Of a stretch of 56,042 bases of DNA, positions 44,743-53,774 are shown in pieces; position 1 is the stretch's first letter; each line of letters begins with the position of its first letter. Location of the stretch: positions 1-56,042 of the forward strand of contig JAIOZF010000009.1 of the NCBI GenBank assembly GCA_021740745.1. The letters run 5' to 3'. The notes under the pieces are model-generated. The model did not search any database. It saw only the letters and a program-made list of their open reading frames with translations, and had not been told where the DNA came from. The translations under genes were made by a program, and so were the position numbers. The stretch comes from Crocinitomicaceae bacterium. GTDB lineage: Bacteria > Bacteroidota > Bacteroidia > Flavobacteriales_D > Crocinitomicaceae.

Positions 44743-46837
44743 GAACTTCAATCGGTTTAATTATTCGCTCTTCTGGTATATAAAAATAATGAATTTCTTC
44801 ACCAAATGATAAAATTAAGATTTCATTATCAACTCTTGTAATTTGAGTATATTCTAATGGAACCAGCATTTTACCTGTTCGATCGAACATACCAAATTTC
44901 GAACCAGTTGTGACCATATAATAGTTATCTGCAAAACGGTTAACAGAACCAAAGACAAAAGGAATTATTTCTTCTCCTTTGGATGAGATAACACCTTGTA
45001 AACCTTGCTTTTCAACAATTGCTTGACCGTTCACAAAACTCTCTGCATAATCGTATGTTGGTTTTATCACTTCCTTTCCTGACAAATCAATGAATCCCCA
45101 AAGTTTACCTTTTGAGAAGGCTACTAATGCGCTGATTTCACCCAAATTTGTATAAACTGCAGGTACCACCAACTTTCCGTTTTTATCAATAATACCATAT
45201 TTGCCTTTTAACATGACTATCGCACAGTTTCCTTTAAACGTTGCTTTTGAAAGATAATTTGGATAAATTTCAAATTTTGGTGCAATCGATAATTTCCCAG
45301 TGAGATCAAGGTATCCGATATAATCTTCTTGAACAATTAAAGCTCGGCCATTTTGTAAAGGACCAATTTCTTCGTAGGCTGCGACATGCGTAACCACACA
45401 ATTCTTCTGCATGAGACCTAAATAATCTTCATCCTCAAAAATGAGCAAGGTATCCGAAAAGAATGAAATATTGTCGTATCCAGGTGGAACAACATACGAA
45501 CCGTAGAAATCAATAAACGCTTGTTTATCTTCGATTTGAACCTTCGCCATTCCTTTTACAAAAGAATAGGCTTCACTGTATTTATGTTGAATTTTCAAGG
45601 TGCCATTGATATCGTAAAAACCATACAAATCCTCCTTTTGCGCATATAACAATCCTTCTGAAACGGGACCCAAATCATCAAAAATGCAGTCCAACACAAG
45701 ATTTCCTGCACGGTCTATCATTCCTGACTTTTCATTGATTTCAACAATAGCTCTACCCGATTCAAAATCAGATGCATTATCAAACAAATAATCAATTACC
45801 AAGCGATTTCCTTTGTCGATGTAACCATACTTTCCTCCTTTCATAGCAACAGCTAATCCTTCTTTAAAGAATCCAAGGTATTCGTATTCTGCTGTAACAA
45901 TTTGTTTCCCTTCAAAATTGATAAATCCATAGAATGAACCTTCTTTATAGGGTAATAACTTGTTTTTGGCAAATTCAGCGTCAGCATTCAACTCATCCAT
46001 GTAAGGATAAGTTGGAAATTGTTCCTTGAATTGTTCAATTCTATTTTCAGAAAAATCAATCATAAACAATTGATAGACTTTTCTCCAAGCGTTGCCAAAA
46101 TTGACGTTATCTGGATATGTTTCTATGAAGGAAGTGTATACTTCAATCGTATTTAGCGCTGTAGACAATTCGTAAATGTGATTTTCAGCCTTATTTCTGT
46201 GGGGACTATCTGGACATTTACTTAAAAATTCCAAATAAGAAGAAATTGAACCCGCTGCTGTTATTTCATCGTATTGCGCTTGATAAAATGCAGTTTGGAT
46301 ATCCTTGACGTACTCGCTAGTTGGATAGTTATTTAAAAAATCAGCGTAAACGGAGCTTTTGTTTGCTTTTACCGCCTCATCAACCAACATTGAATCCCGC
46401 AGATGTATTGCCTCCACCAATTCATTGGACCAAGGATGTTCTCGAATAAAAAGATCGTAAGCTTCAATCGAATTTTCCTTTTTTGCACGCAAGAAAAATC
46501 CTGAACTAATTTGTCGTTTGGTTTCAATGATAGTTAAAGAATCAACTCCAAGTAATTTGAATTTCACTCTGTCCTTTTCTTTTACAAACGTATAATTCTC
46601 TTCAGCCTTAAGAATAAACCTTTTTGCTGAATCTAATGAGTGAAAAGGATTATCTGTTCTGAAATAAATAATAGCCAATCCGTAAGATGCAGGCGATGTA
46701 TTTCTTTTCAGTGATTTTTCAAAAAGATGTTTTGCTTTGAAATAATTATACTCCTGCAATGCTGCATAGCCCTTTTGAATCTTTCCTCCGAAAGAAAAAT
46801 GGGCAAGAAGTACAACAAAAACAAGTGCTAAGCGCAT
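44735..46837 (-). CDS. Secreted TPR-like / WG-repeat protein
   Basis: 700 aa with signal peptide (RLALVFVVLLAHFSFGG). Residues about 20-290 are helical TPR/Sel1-like (YAALQEYNYFKAKHLFEKSL, then helices with conserved aromatic positions). Residues about 290-680 are about ten WG repeats of about 45 residues (YGFINFEGKQIV, KYGYIDKGNRLVI, LWGFIDLSGKEVIKPTYDYAESF, KFGMFDRTGKMLVPLEY). WG repeats form a beta-propeller-like surface for protein binding. Co-transcribed with the TonB-like gene, so an envelope complex is likely; partner unknown. Confidence 0.88.
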   Translation of the reverse strand: MRLALVFVVLLAHFSFGGKIQKGYAALQEYNYFKAKHLFEKSLKRNTSPASYGLAIIYFRTDNPFHSLDSAKRFILKAEENYTFVKEKDRVKFKLLGVDSLTIIETKRQISSGFFLRAKKENSIEAYDLFIREHPWSNELVEAIHLRDSMLVDEAVKANKSSVYADFLNNYPTSEYVKDIQTAFYQAQYDEITAAGSISSYLEFLSKCPDSPHRNKAENHIYELSTALNTIEVYTSFIETYPDNVNFGNAWRKVYQLFMIDFSENRIEQFKEQFPTYPYMDELNADAEFAKNKLLPYKEGSFYGFINFEGKQIVTAEYEYLGFFKEGLAVAMKGGKYGYIDKGNRLVIDYLFDNASDFESGRAIVEINEKSGMIDRAGNLVLDCIFDDLGPVSEGLLYAQKEDLYGFYDINGTLKIQHKYSEAYSFVKGMAKVQIEDKQAFIDFYGSYVVPPGYDNISFFSDTLLIFEDEDYLGLMQKNCVVTHVAAYEEIGPLQNGRALIVQEDYIGYLDLTGKLSIAPKFEIYPNYLSKATFKGNCAIVMLKGKYGIIDKNGKLVVPAVYTNLGEISALVAFSKGKLWGFIDLSGKEVIKPTYDYAESFVNGQAIVEKQGLQGVISSKGEEIIPFVFGSVNRFADNYYMVTTGSKFGMFDRTGKMLVPLEYTQITRVDNEILILSFGEEIHYFYIPEERIIKPIEVHE

Positions 46838-46928
46838 AAAAATTTGTCTTTTGTATTGAGTGACAAAAACTGTTATTCAAAACGCAAAATGGGTATTTAT
46901 GTTTCAACAATTTCCTAAAAAAAGTGTC

Positions 46929-46962
46929 AAAAAAAAAGCCTCCTATCATTTGATAGAAGGCT
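46929..46962 (-). terminator. Terminator after rpmE2
   Basis: Stem AGCCT-C-CTATC / GATAG-A-AGGCT with one mismatch and an ATTT loop. The - strand has a long T-run directly after. Confidence 0.85.
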
Positions 46963-46982
46963 AACTATTTTTATAGATGAAA

Positions 46983-47237
46983 TTATTTCATCGTACGTCC
47001 GTAACGAGTTTTGAATTTATCGATACGTCCAGCTGTATCAACGAATTGAACGATACCAGTAAAGAATGGGTGTGATTTGTGGGAAATATCCAACTTCACA
47101 AGAGGATATTCATTTCCATCCTCCCAAACAATAGTTTCACTTGTTGTCGCACATGATGGACAAACAAAAGAATATTCGTTCGACATATCTTTAAAAACTA
47201 CCATTCTGTAATCTTCAGGATGTATTTCTTTTCTCAT
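46983..47237 (-). CDS. rpmE2: 50S ribosomal protein bL31, type B
   Basis: 84 aa. Type B features: MRKEIHPEDYRMVVFKDMSNEYSF, then PLVKLDISHKSHPFFTG and VDTAGRIDKFKTRYGR. Unusually for type B, it has a CxxC (C26, C29), while the second CxxC of zinc-binding type A L31 is absent; H53 and H56 in DISHKSHPF could complete a metal site (inference). Driven by a good promoter at 47278-47306; terminator downstream, so monocistronic. Confidence 0.95.
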   Translation of the reverse strand: MRKEIHPEDYRMVVFKDMSNEYSFVCPSCATTSETIVWEDGNEYPLVKLDISHKSHPFFTGIVQFVDTAGRIDKFKTRYGRTMK

Positions 47238-47277
47238 TTTTCGCGTATTAAATGCTCTGTTATTCTCAATCGGAGTG

Positions 47278-47306
47278 CAAATTTAAACAAACTTTTTAAA
47301 AACAAA
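47278..47306 (-). promoter_or_regulatory. Strong Bacteroidota-type promoter for rpmE2
   Basis: - strand TTTG (47303-47306), 17 nt spacer, TAAATTTG (47278-47285): full match to TTTG-N17-23-TAnnTTTG. It leaves a 40-nt leader before the rpmE2 ATG. Confidence 0.7.
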
Positions 47307-47342
47307 GCTTTTTCTTTTAAAATATTGCTGAAAGGTTTTCGT

Positions 47343-47350
47343 TATTTTTG
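47343..47350 (+). promoter_or_regulatory. -7 box (TATTTTTG) of the beta-helix lipoprotein gene
   Basis: Matches TAnnTTTG 14 nt before the ATG at 47365. A TTG lies 15 nt upstream, slightly shorter than the usual spacing. Confidence 0.4.
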
Positions 47351-47364
47351 TCAGACAGACTTTT

Positions 47365-48771
47365 ATGATAAAAACTTTTAAATTATTCAGCTTCTTTTTT
47401 CTCTTGGTTTTAATTGGATTCACATCTAGTTGCAAGAAACCTGTGTTTCTGTCTAAAGGCAATCTATCCTTTTCCAAAGATACGGTAGTTTTTGATACAG
47501 TTTTCACTACAATTGGTTCTACGACGCAACAATTCAAAATTTATAACAACGAAAACAAAACCGTTCTTATTGAAGATATTCAATTGATGGGTGGCGAAAA
47601 TTCTCCATTTCGAATTAATGTTGATGGGGTGCCTGGACTAACAATGGCGGATATAGAGCTTGAAGGAAACGATAGCCTTTTTGCTTTTGTTGAAGTAACC
47701 CTAGATGTAAACGGACAAAATTTACCCATGGTTATTGAAGATTCCATTCGATTTAGAACCAACGGAAAAGATCAATATGTCATTCTAGCCGCTTGGGGTC
47801 AAGACATGTATTATCATTATTCTAATTTTCAAAATGAACAATTCGATTTAAATGAAGGTACATGGCCAAATGATAAACCGCATGTAATTTACGGCGCAGC
47901 AGTGGTAGATTCAGCTAAAACGCTGAATATTCAACCAAACACATCGATTTACATGCATAAAAATGCCATTTTGTATGTGTACAAAGGAACCTTGAATATA
48001 AATGGAACAAAGGACAACGAAGTAATCATTCAAGGTGATCGTTTAGAAGCTGATTACGATGACGTAACGGGTCAATTTTATGGAGTTTATTTCCAAGAAG
48101 CGCGACCTTCGGCAATCGATTATGCCATTATAAAAAATGGGATTTCTGGAGTTCATTTATTTTCTAAAGACCAATCATTTGCTAGTTCTTACACGTTGAA
48201 ATTAACGAATACGAAAATTAGTAATCAAGCGCGCTATGGTGTGTTTATCTATTCTGGCGCCCGTGTGAAAGCAGAGAATTGTATTATCAGTAAAAACGGC
48301 ACCCATGCTCTCTTAGTCCTTGAAGGTGGCGATTTCAATTTCAATCACTGTGATTTATTGGGGTATGGAACTTCACAATCTCCAGCAGTTGGAATAAGTA
48401 ATTTTTACAACGATTATGCTAATGGCACCCAAAATATAGGCTCCATTAATGAAGGCGTGATTTATAACAGCATTATTTATGGTGGACAAATAAGTGAAAT
48501 AGCCTTTGATACAATTCCAGACGCCATGGTCACATTAAGTTTTGATATTAAAAACTGTTTGATAAAAAGAGAACCCGTTTCGACGAGCAATTATTACTCA
48601 AACATTTTTTGGAACAATAATCCACTATTTACCTCTGTTACAAACGATGATTATTCGTTTGCTGCTGGATCTGTATTGAATTCAAATGGATTTGTTACAT
48701 CAGTAGACATGGATATAAATGGAATTGGCCGAGGTATTCCACCTGACATTGGTGCAATTGAAACACCATAA
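47365..48771 (+). CDS. Right-handed beta-helix lipoprotein
   Basis: 468 aa. Lipobox FTSSCKK (lipidated Cys23). After an Ig-like region, the central part (about 170-400) shows short strand repeats of the beta-helix kind (KTLNIQPNTSIYMHKNAILYVYKGTLNINGT; VKAENCIISKNGTHALLVLEGGDFNFNHCDLLG). The C-terminus reads GIGRGIPPDIGAIETP, common at the end of such proteins. No catalytic residues of pectate lyase are clear. Probably surface or periplasmic glycan binding. Monocistronic with a strong terminator. Confidence 0.87.
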   Translation: MIKTFKLFSFFFLLVLIGFTSSCKKPVFLSKGNLSFSKDTVVFDTVFTTIGSTTQQFKIYNNENKTVLIEDIQLMGGENSPFRINVDGVPGLTMADIELEGNDSLFAFVEVTLDVNGQNLPMVIEDSIRFRTNGKDQYVILAAWGQDMYYHYSNFQNEQFDLNEGTWPNDKPHVIYGAAVVDSAKTLNIQPNTSIYMHKNAILYVYKGTLNINGTKDNEVIIQGDRLEADYDDVTGQFYGVYFQEARPSAIDYAIIKNGISGVHLFSKDQSFASSYTLKLTNTKISNQARYGVFIYSGARVKAENCIISKNGTHALLVLEGGDFNFNHCDLLGYGTSQSPAVGISNFYNDYANGTQNIGSINEGVIYNSIIYGGQISEIAFDTIPDAMVTLSFDIKNCLIKREPVSTSNYYSNIFWNNNPLFTSVTNDDYSFAAGSVLNSNGFVTSVDMDINGIGRGIPPDIGAIETP

Positions 48772-48785
48772 AAAATAGTAGACAC

Positions 48786-48815
48786 AAAAAAAGGAGGGAC
48801 TTCCCTCCTTTCTTC
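48786..48815. terminator. Terminator after beta-helix gene (bidirectional)
   Basis: Perfect stem AAAGGAGGGA / TCCCTCCTTT with a 2-nt loop between convergent genes; T-rich flank on the + strand and A-rich flank on the other side. Confidence 0.88.
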
Positions 48816-48830
48816 GCTTAAAATCTATTG

Positions 48831-50648
48831 TTATTGAATCACAATCTTTTGAATTCGTTGTACATCTGTATTTCCGATACGGATAATATAAGTTGCTGGA
48901 GCTAATCCATTCACATCAAAGCTTTTTTCCATTGCACCGTTTGTTATGTTTTCATTTGCAGAGCGAACAACTCGTCCGTTCATTTCAAATAATTCTACAC
49001 TTACTGGTCCATCGAAATTCACTGCTTTCATTGCCATGTTCAATTGTCCATCATTTACAAACGCAACTAAATCAGCATTGTTAAATTGAGCTTGTGGAGA
49101 ATTAGCCATTTGCAACAAGCTGAATGAGTAGATTCTTGTTTTTCTTGAACCACCTGATCCAATGTATTCACCAGTAACCCAAAAAGTATAACCATCTGGG
49201 TCTAACGACATGTGTGAATAATCACCAAAACGATTCCCACCTGATTGAGCAGCAGTTCCTGCCATTGCAATTTGCTCTTGCAAGTACATTTGACCTGGAT
49301 TCTGAATCGCATAACGACCAGTATATGCTAAACTTGGGAAGTTATTTGTTCCCGACAAGTTGTAAGCTAATGCAATGTTCTTATCCATGTCCATCGCCAT
49401 TGTTCCGATAAAACGACTTGCACCATCGGCTGGAGCATATGTTCCTTCTTGAAAAACAGAGAATTGAGCAGTTGTTTCATCTTGACGTAATTCATACCAT
49501 CTGATACCACCGGTATTTGCATTGTCCACATCAACAATATTACAAAGCGTAACAGTGTTGAATCCTGGCCAGCGCATGTATTGCGCACGGTAGTTAAAAA
49601 TAGAAGATATTGCATCCAATTTTTGAGATGAATTTTTCTGAGTGATATCATTCCAATTGGTTGTAAACACAGAATTGAATGCTGCTGGATACAAGGTTTG
49701 GTGTAAAGTAATTGTTGAGTTCGAAGGCGTAACCCAGTCTACGGCCATTTTTAAGATTCTGATTTGATCTTGTGAGACTCCGTTCCAAGAATCATCTTGA
49801 AAATAGAACATGTAATTTGGAGTGCCGTATGGAGGAAGTGGTCCATCCGCATCAGCTGGAAGCACACTCTTAAATCCATAATGTGTAGCCATTGAAGGTA
49901 GATTCAAACCAATCATGGCTGCAGATGCATCACCCACCAGCATTTTCGATCTATCAAATGCGACAGCATTTTTTTGATTCGTATTCGAAGTCATGTAATA
50001 TCCATCCGACCAAATAGAGAATTTTGGATAATCTGGAAAAGTTGGCATCGAATATTGATACGTGTAATAGGTGCCAGTTGGATCAGGAGTTGTTGATACG
50101 GCAAATAGAATTTTATTTCCTGAAATTTGGAACTGTGTGATTACCCAACGATCAGCGTGGCGATCATACATGACAATTGGATCACCATCATTTGTACTTC
50201 CAGCCCAAAGCGAACTCAAGTTTAGGGAATTCGTTAAACCAACACCATTTTTATCATACACTCTGTATTTCGTGTTTACGGCTTGAACATAATGATTAGG
50301 CCCTGCTGCTCCTGATGGATCTGGTGGAAAAGCTCCAGTTTGACCGTCCCAACTTTTAAGAGGTGCTTTATTGATATCTGTTCCAAATGATTCTTGAATA
50401 AGTGGATCTTTCCCAAGCGGCAAGGCATTTTCATTGACAGCTTCTGGTCGCACACGGTTTTGACGAAGCGCGTGATCTTTTGCTATTTCATTTGATTTTT
50501 CTTCTGCGGCTGGTAGGTCTTTCAAGGGAATTGAAACTCCTAAGTACTCTCCTTTGCGATAAGTAATCTCTTCATTGTTAATTTCCTGCTGCGCATTCCC
50601 ACTGAAGTAGAGTGTGCAAATTGAGAAAATAAGTAGTGTTTTTTTCAT
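48831..50648 (-). CDS. Secreted protein with T9SS type A sorting domain
   Basis: 605 aa with signal peptide (LLIFSICTLYFSGNAQ). The body (about 80-510) has no recognised catalytic motif but a beta-propeller/beta-sandwich feel: GAFPPDPSGAAGPNHYVQAVNTKYRVYDKNG, TNDGDPIVMYDRHADRWVITQF, KFSIWSDGYYMTSN. The C-terminal about 75 residues form a type A sorting domain: VSVELFEMNGRVVRSANENI, DVNGLAPATYIIRIG, and the final VQRIQKIVIQ. Exported by the type IX system to the surface. The body resembles proteins seen as surface or extracellular enzymes and adhesins; function unknown. Confidence 0.85.
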   Translation of the reverse strand: MKKTLLIFSICTLYFSGNAQQEINNEEITYRKGEYLGVSIPLKDLPAAEEKSNEIAKDHALRQNRVRPEAVNENALPLGKDPLIQESFGTDINKAPLKSWDGQTGAFPPDPSGAAGPNHYVQAVNTKYRVYDKNGVGLTNSLNLSSLWAGSTNDGDPIVMYDRHADRWVITQFQISGNKILFAVSTTPDPTGTYYTYQYSMPTFPDYPKFSIWSDGYYMTSNTNQKNAVAFDRSKMLVGDASAAMIGLNLPSMATHYGFKSVLPADADGPLPPYGTPNYMFYFQDDSWNGVSQDQIRILKMAVDWVTPSNSTITLHQTLYPAAFNSVFTTNWNDITQKNSSQKLDAISSIFNYRAQYMRWPGFNTVTLCNIVDVDNANTGGIRWYELRQDETTAQFSVFQEGTYAPADGASRFIGTMAMDMDKNIALAYNLSGTNNFPSLAYTGRYAIQNPGQMYLQEQIAMAGTAAQSGGNRFGDYSHMSLDPDGYTFWVTGEYIGSGGSRKTRIYSFSLLQMANSPQAQFNNADLVAFVNDGQLNMAMKAVNFDGPVSVELFEMNGRVVRSANENITNGAMEKSFDVNGLAPATYIIRIGNTDVQRIQKIVIQ

Positions 50649-50715
50649 AGTCTAGCATTTTTACAAATTTGGGATAAAAAAAAAGCTTTTCCTAACAAAA
50701 GTTGTTAGGTCTTAA

Positions 50716-50742
50716 ACAAAAAAAGCTCCCAGAGGGAGCCTT
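50716..50742 (-). terminator. Terminator after mdh
   Basis: On the - strand: GCTCCC-TCT-GGGAGC stem directly followed by TTTTTTTG. Confidence 0.85.
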
Positions 50743-50761
50743 CATATTTTAATTGAACGAA

Positions 50762-51703
50762 TTATGCATTCATTAAGTTCATATTATCAAGAACGTCCAT
50801 TACACCTTTAACAGCTTCAGCAGATTCTTTTAATAATTCTTTTTCAGCATCGTTCAAATCTAATTCAATGATTTTTTCGATTCCGTTTTTACCTAGCACA
50901 ACTGGAACACCAATGTAGATGTCTTTTAAACCATATTCACCTTGCAACCAAGCGCAAACTGGGAAAATACGTTTTTGATCACGAACAACCGCTTCAACCA
51001 TTTGAGCAGCAGCAGCACCTGGTGCATACCAAGCTGAAGTACCCAATAATTTAACGATTTCACCACCACCAAACTTCGTTCTTTCGATGATTTCATCTAA
51101 TTTCTCAGCAGAAATTAATTCAGTAACTGGAATACCAGAAACAGTTGTATAACGAGGAAGTGGAACCATTGTATCTCCATGTCCACCCATCAATACTGCT
51201 TGGATATCTTTCGGAGAAACATTCAATTCAAGTGCTAAGAAAGAACGGTAACGAGCAGTGTCTAATACACCAGCCATACCAAATACTTTACGTGAATCAA
51301 CTTTCGCAGCCAAAAATGAACAATAAGTCATTACGTCTAATGGATTAGATACAATAATGATGATTGCATTTGGAGAATATTTAACGATATTTTCAGTAAC
51401 CGTTTTTACGATTCCTGCGTTCGTAGCGATTAAATCGTCACGAGACATTCCTGGCTTACGCGGCAAACCTGAAGTGATTACCACTACATCAGAATCAGCA
51501 GTTTTTGAATAATCATTTGTAGATCCGATCGTTCGTGAATCATACAAATTAATTGGAGAAGTCTCCCAAATATCCAATGCTTTTCCTTCAGCAAATCCTT
51601 CTTTGATGTCTAACAAAACGATTTCGTTTGCTATCTCTCTGTGCGCTAACACGTCCGCACATGTTGCGCCAACGTTACCTGCACCTACTACAGTTACTTT
51701 CAT
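50762..51703 (-). CDS. mdh: Malate dehydrogenase
   Basis: NAD-dependent malate to oxaloacetate in the TCA cycle; 313 aa. LDH/MDH-like type: TVVGAGNVGATCADVL, VLLDIKEG (NAD-binding Asp), GLPRKPGMSRDDL (substrate Arg), SNPLDVMTY, the AGVLDTARYRSFLA segment, and the catalytic GGHGDTMVPLPRY. Monocistronic with a terminator. Upstream has a near -7 match (TAATTTCG). Confidence 0.96.
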   Translation of the reverse strand: MKVTVVGAGNVGATCADVLAHREIANEIVLLDIKEGFAEGKALDIWETSPINLYDSRTIGSTNDYSKTADSDVVVITSGLPRKPGMSRDDLIATNAGIVKTVTENIVKYSPNAIIIIVSNPLDVMTYCSFLAAKVDSRKVFGMAGVLDTARYRSFLALELNVSPKDIQAVLMGGHGDTMVPLPRYTTVSGIPVTELISAEKLDEIIERTKFGGGEIVKLLGTSAWYAPGAAAAQMVEAVVRDQKRIFPVCAWLQGEYGLKDIYIGVPVVLGKNGIEKIIELDLNDAEKELLKESAEAVKGVMDVLDNMNLMNA

Positions 51704-51814
51704 TGTATTTCGATTAATTATTTATTCTTTGAAATTGACGATGGCGAAATTAACACTTTTGTGAAATAAATCCTTTTATTTGCGATGAAATCTTAGTGAA
51801 TAAGAAATATTTTT

Positions 51815-52435
51815 TTGAACAAGGCAACCGCTATAAGGACCTTGCGTCTTTCAAACGAAACTGAAGTGGAAAACAAAGAACAATTAAAAGCTATTATAGA
51901 TGGCTGCTTGCAGAACGATCGCCGTTCACAAGAGCAATTGTTCAAACTTTTCTACGGTAAGATGTTACCTGTTTGTATACGATACGTGAGTGATCGTGAT
52001 ACTGCACAGGAAGTATTACAAGAAGGTTTCATTAAGATCTTTGAAAAACTGGGAGCATTTGATCACAAAGGATCTTTTGAAGGTTGGATACGTAGAATTG
52101 TTGCAAACACTGCAATTGACGCTATTCGAAAATCAAAAAAAGACCCGTATCGAACCGACAATGACAACGATTTTAAAATTGGCGCTGAAGATTTGATGGT
52201 TGATCGAGAAGAAATGGAAACGTTGGACTTAAAAGCCCAGGTTGCCATGGAGGCGGTGCAAAAATTATCTCCTGCCTATCGCGCAGTCTTTAATTTATAT
52301 GTGCTTGAAGAATACTCCCACAAAGAAATAGGTGCCATTTTAGGTATTAGCGAAGGAACGTCTAAATCGAACTTAGCGAAAGCCAAAATGAACCTGCAAA
52401 AAATATTGAGTGAAAAATTCATGAAGATAGATTGA
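51815..52435 (+). CDS. RNA polymerase ECF sigma-70 factor
   Basis: 206 aa. Region 2: EQLFKLFYGKMLPVCIRYVSDRDTAQEVLQEGFIKIFEKL, then GSFEGWIRRIVANTAIDAIRK; region 4 HTH: LSPAYRAVFNLYVLEEYSHKEIGAILGISEGTSKSNLAKAKMNL. The frame has no ATG before region 2; TTG at 51815 is chosen, GTG at 51866 is an alternative. It lies 1 nt upstream of a membrane protein that is the likely anti-sigma partner. Regulon unknown. Confidence 0.93.
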   Translation: MNKATAIRTLRLSNETEVENKEQLKAIIDGCLQNDRRSQEQLFKLFYGKMLPVCIRYVSDRDTAQEVLQEGFIKIFEKLGAFDHKGSFEGWIRRIVANTAIDAIRKSKKDPYRTDNDNDFKIGAEDLMVDREEMETLDLKAQVAMEAVQKLSPAYRAVFNLYVLEEYSHKEIGAILGISEGTSKSNLAKAKMNLQKILSEKFMKID

Positions 52436-52436
52436 C

Positions 52437-53711
52437 ATGAAAATAAATGTAGAAAATAGTATTAAAAAAGGCATAGAAGGTTACGAAGTTCCTTTCGATC
52501 CGAAAGCTTGGAAAGCGATGAGCAAGCGTTTAGATCAAGCGATGCCTGTGCAACCAAAATCTAACCTTAAATGGTATTTAGGTGGCGCAGCTATTGTTGC
52601 GGCTATCGCCTCTTCATTGTTCTTTATAAACGGTAAAAATACACCTGAGAAACAAACAACTAAGCAAACGTTGATAGAAGAAAAATCTTCGTCAGTTTAT
52701 TCCAACGAAAACATAAATCAAGAATCAACAACCTCTTTAGCTGATCAAAATGCAGCAGTTGGTCAAACAAATACAGCACCAACTGGTGAAATTAATGCTA
52801 ACAATGCAGTTGGAAACGGGAATAGTCAAACTTCGAATGCGAATACTCCATCTGATTTAAAAACGAATTCAAATTCAACGACTTATCAATCAGGTATTTC
52901 TGGGAATAACGGAACGCCAGTAACTGAGCCAGTTCAACCTTCAAAAGATGTTTCTGTTGCTGAGATTAGCAATATGTGTAAGAATGAGAATGTTGTTATT
53001 GAAAATAAAAATGACATTTCAATACACATCATTGATCCATCAGGAAACAAAAAAAGCATAAAAGCGAAATCGTCACTTTCACTTGAAGGTACAGAAGAAG
53101 GTAAATACCATGTTGTGTATTTTGCGAACGATAAAATGGTTGAGATTGAATCCTTCAATGTGATGGCTGGACCAAGCGCTGAGTTTTCATACTATGGTGT
53201 TGATGAACTTGAAAATGGTATTCCAACAATCTCTTTGAAATCAAATGCAATTGGCACAGATTACGAATGGAAATTGGAAGGAAGGAAAGCAATTCAATCT
53301 GGTAAAGAAGCAAAAGCGCATTTCTTTAACAAAGGAAAATATGATGTTACACACATCGTAACAAGTTCGAATGGTTGTAAAACTTCAGAGACAAAGACAA
53401 TCACTGTTGACCAAGAATACAACTTATTAGCGATGAATGCTTTCACTCCGGAATCATACATAACAGCGAAACAGACATTTATGCCACGCGCTTTGGTAGA
53501 TCGTAGTACAGATTTTACTCTTGTGATTTTCGATCAATCTGGAGCTGTAGTTTTTGAAACAAACGATGCAACAAATGCTTGGAACGGAATTGATAAACGA
53601 AACGGTCAAATGGTTGAAGCCAATAAGACATTCGTTTGGAAAGTGACACTTAAAAATCCTTTAGACGGCGAGAAACCTGTTTATCAAGGCACTGTCGTAA
53701 GACAACAATAA
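52437..53711 (+). CDS. Single-pass membrane protein with CHU_C-like domain, putative anti-sigma partner
   Basis: 424 aa. Residues 1-45 are cytoplasmic, with the FDPKAWKAMSKRLDQ motif common in membrane proteins encoded next to ECF factors in Bacteroidota; transmembrane helix at about 46-63 (YLGGAAIVAAIASSLFFI); an S/T/N-rich linker (about 70-165); a PKD-like/beta-sandwich stretch (about 230-320); a C-terminal about 95 residues like CHU_C/gliding-motility domain (AFTPESYITAKQTFMP, then FTLVIFDQSGAVVFETNDATNAWNGIDKRNG, FVWKVTLKNP). Unlike normal CHU_C proteins there is no signal peptide: it is held by the helix. Likely acts with the ECF sigma factor; the signal is unknown. Confidence 0.78.
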   Translation: MKINVENSIKKGIEGYEVPFDPKAWKAMSKRLDQAMPVQPKSNLKWYLGGAAIVAAIASSLFFINGKNTPEKQTTKQTLIEEKSSSVYSNENINQESTTSLADQNAAVGQTNTAPTGEINANNAVGNGNSQTSNANTPSDLKTNSNSTTYQSGISGNNGTPVTEPVQPSKDVSVAEISNMCKNENVVIENKNDISIHIIDPSGNKKSIKAKSSLSLEGTEEGKYHVVYFANDKMVEIESFNVMAGPSAEFSYYGVDELENGIPTISLKSNAIGTDYEWKLEGRKAIQSGKEAKAHFFNKGKYDVTHIVTSSNGCKTSETKTITVDQEYNLLAMNAFTPESYITAKQTFMPRALVDRSTDFTLVIFDQSGAVVFETNDATNAWNGIDKRNGQMVEANKTFVWKVTLKNPLDGEKPVYQGTVVRQQ

Positions 53712-53743
53712 AAAGGGCCACTGCACTTTACTTATTAAAAAGT

Positions 53744-53769
53744 AAAAAGAGACTTCGGTCTCTTTTTTT
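53744..53769. terminator. Bidirectional terminator between sigma unit and GSCFA gene
   Basis: Stem AAAAAGAGAC / GTCTCTTTTT with a TTCG tetraloop, then a T-run; located between convergent genes. Confidence 0.9.
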
Positions 53770-53774
53770 ATGCT

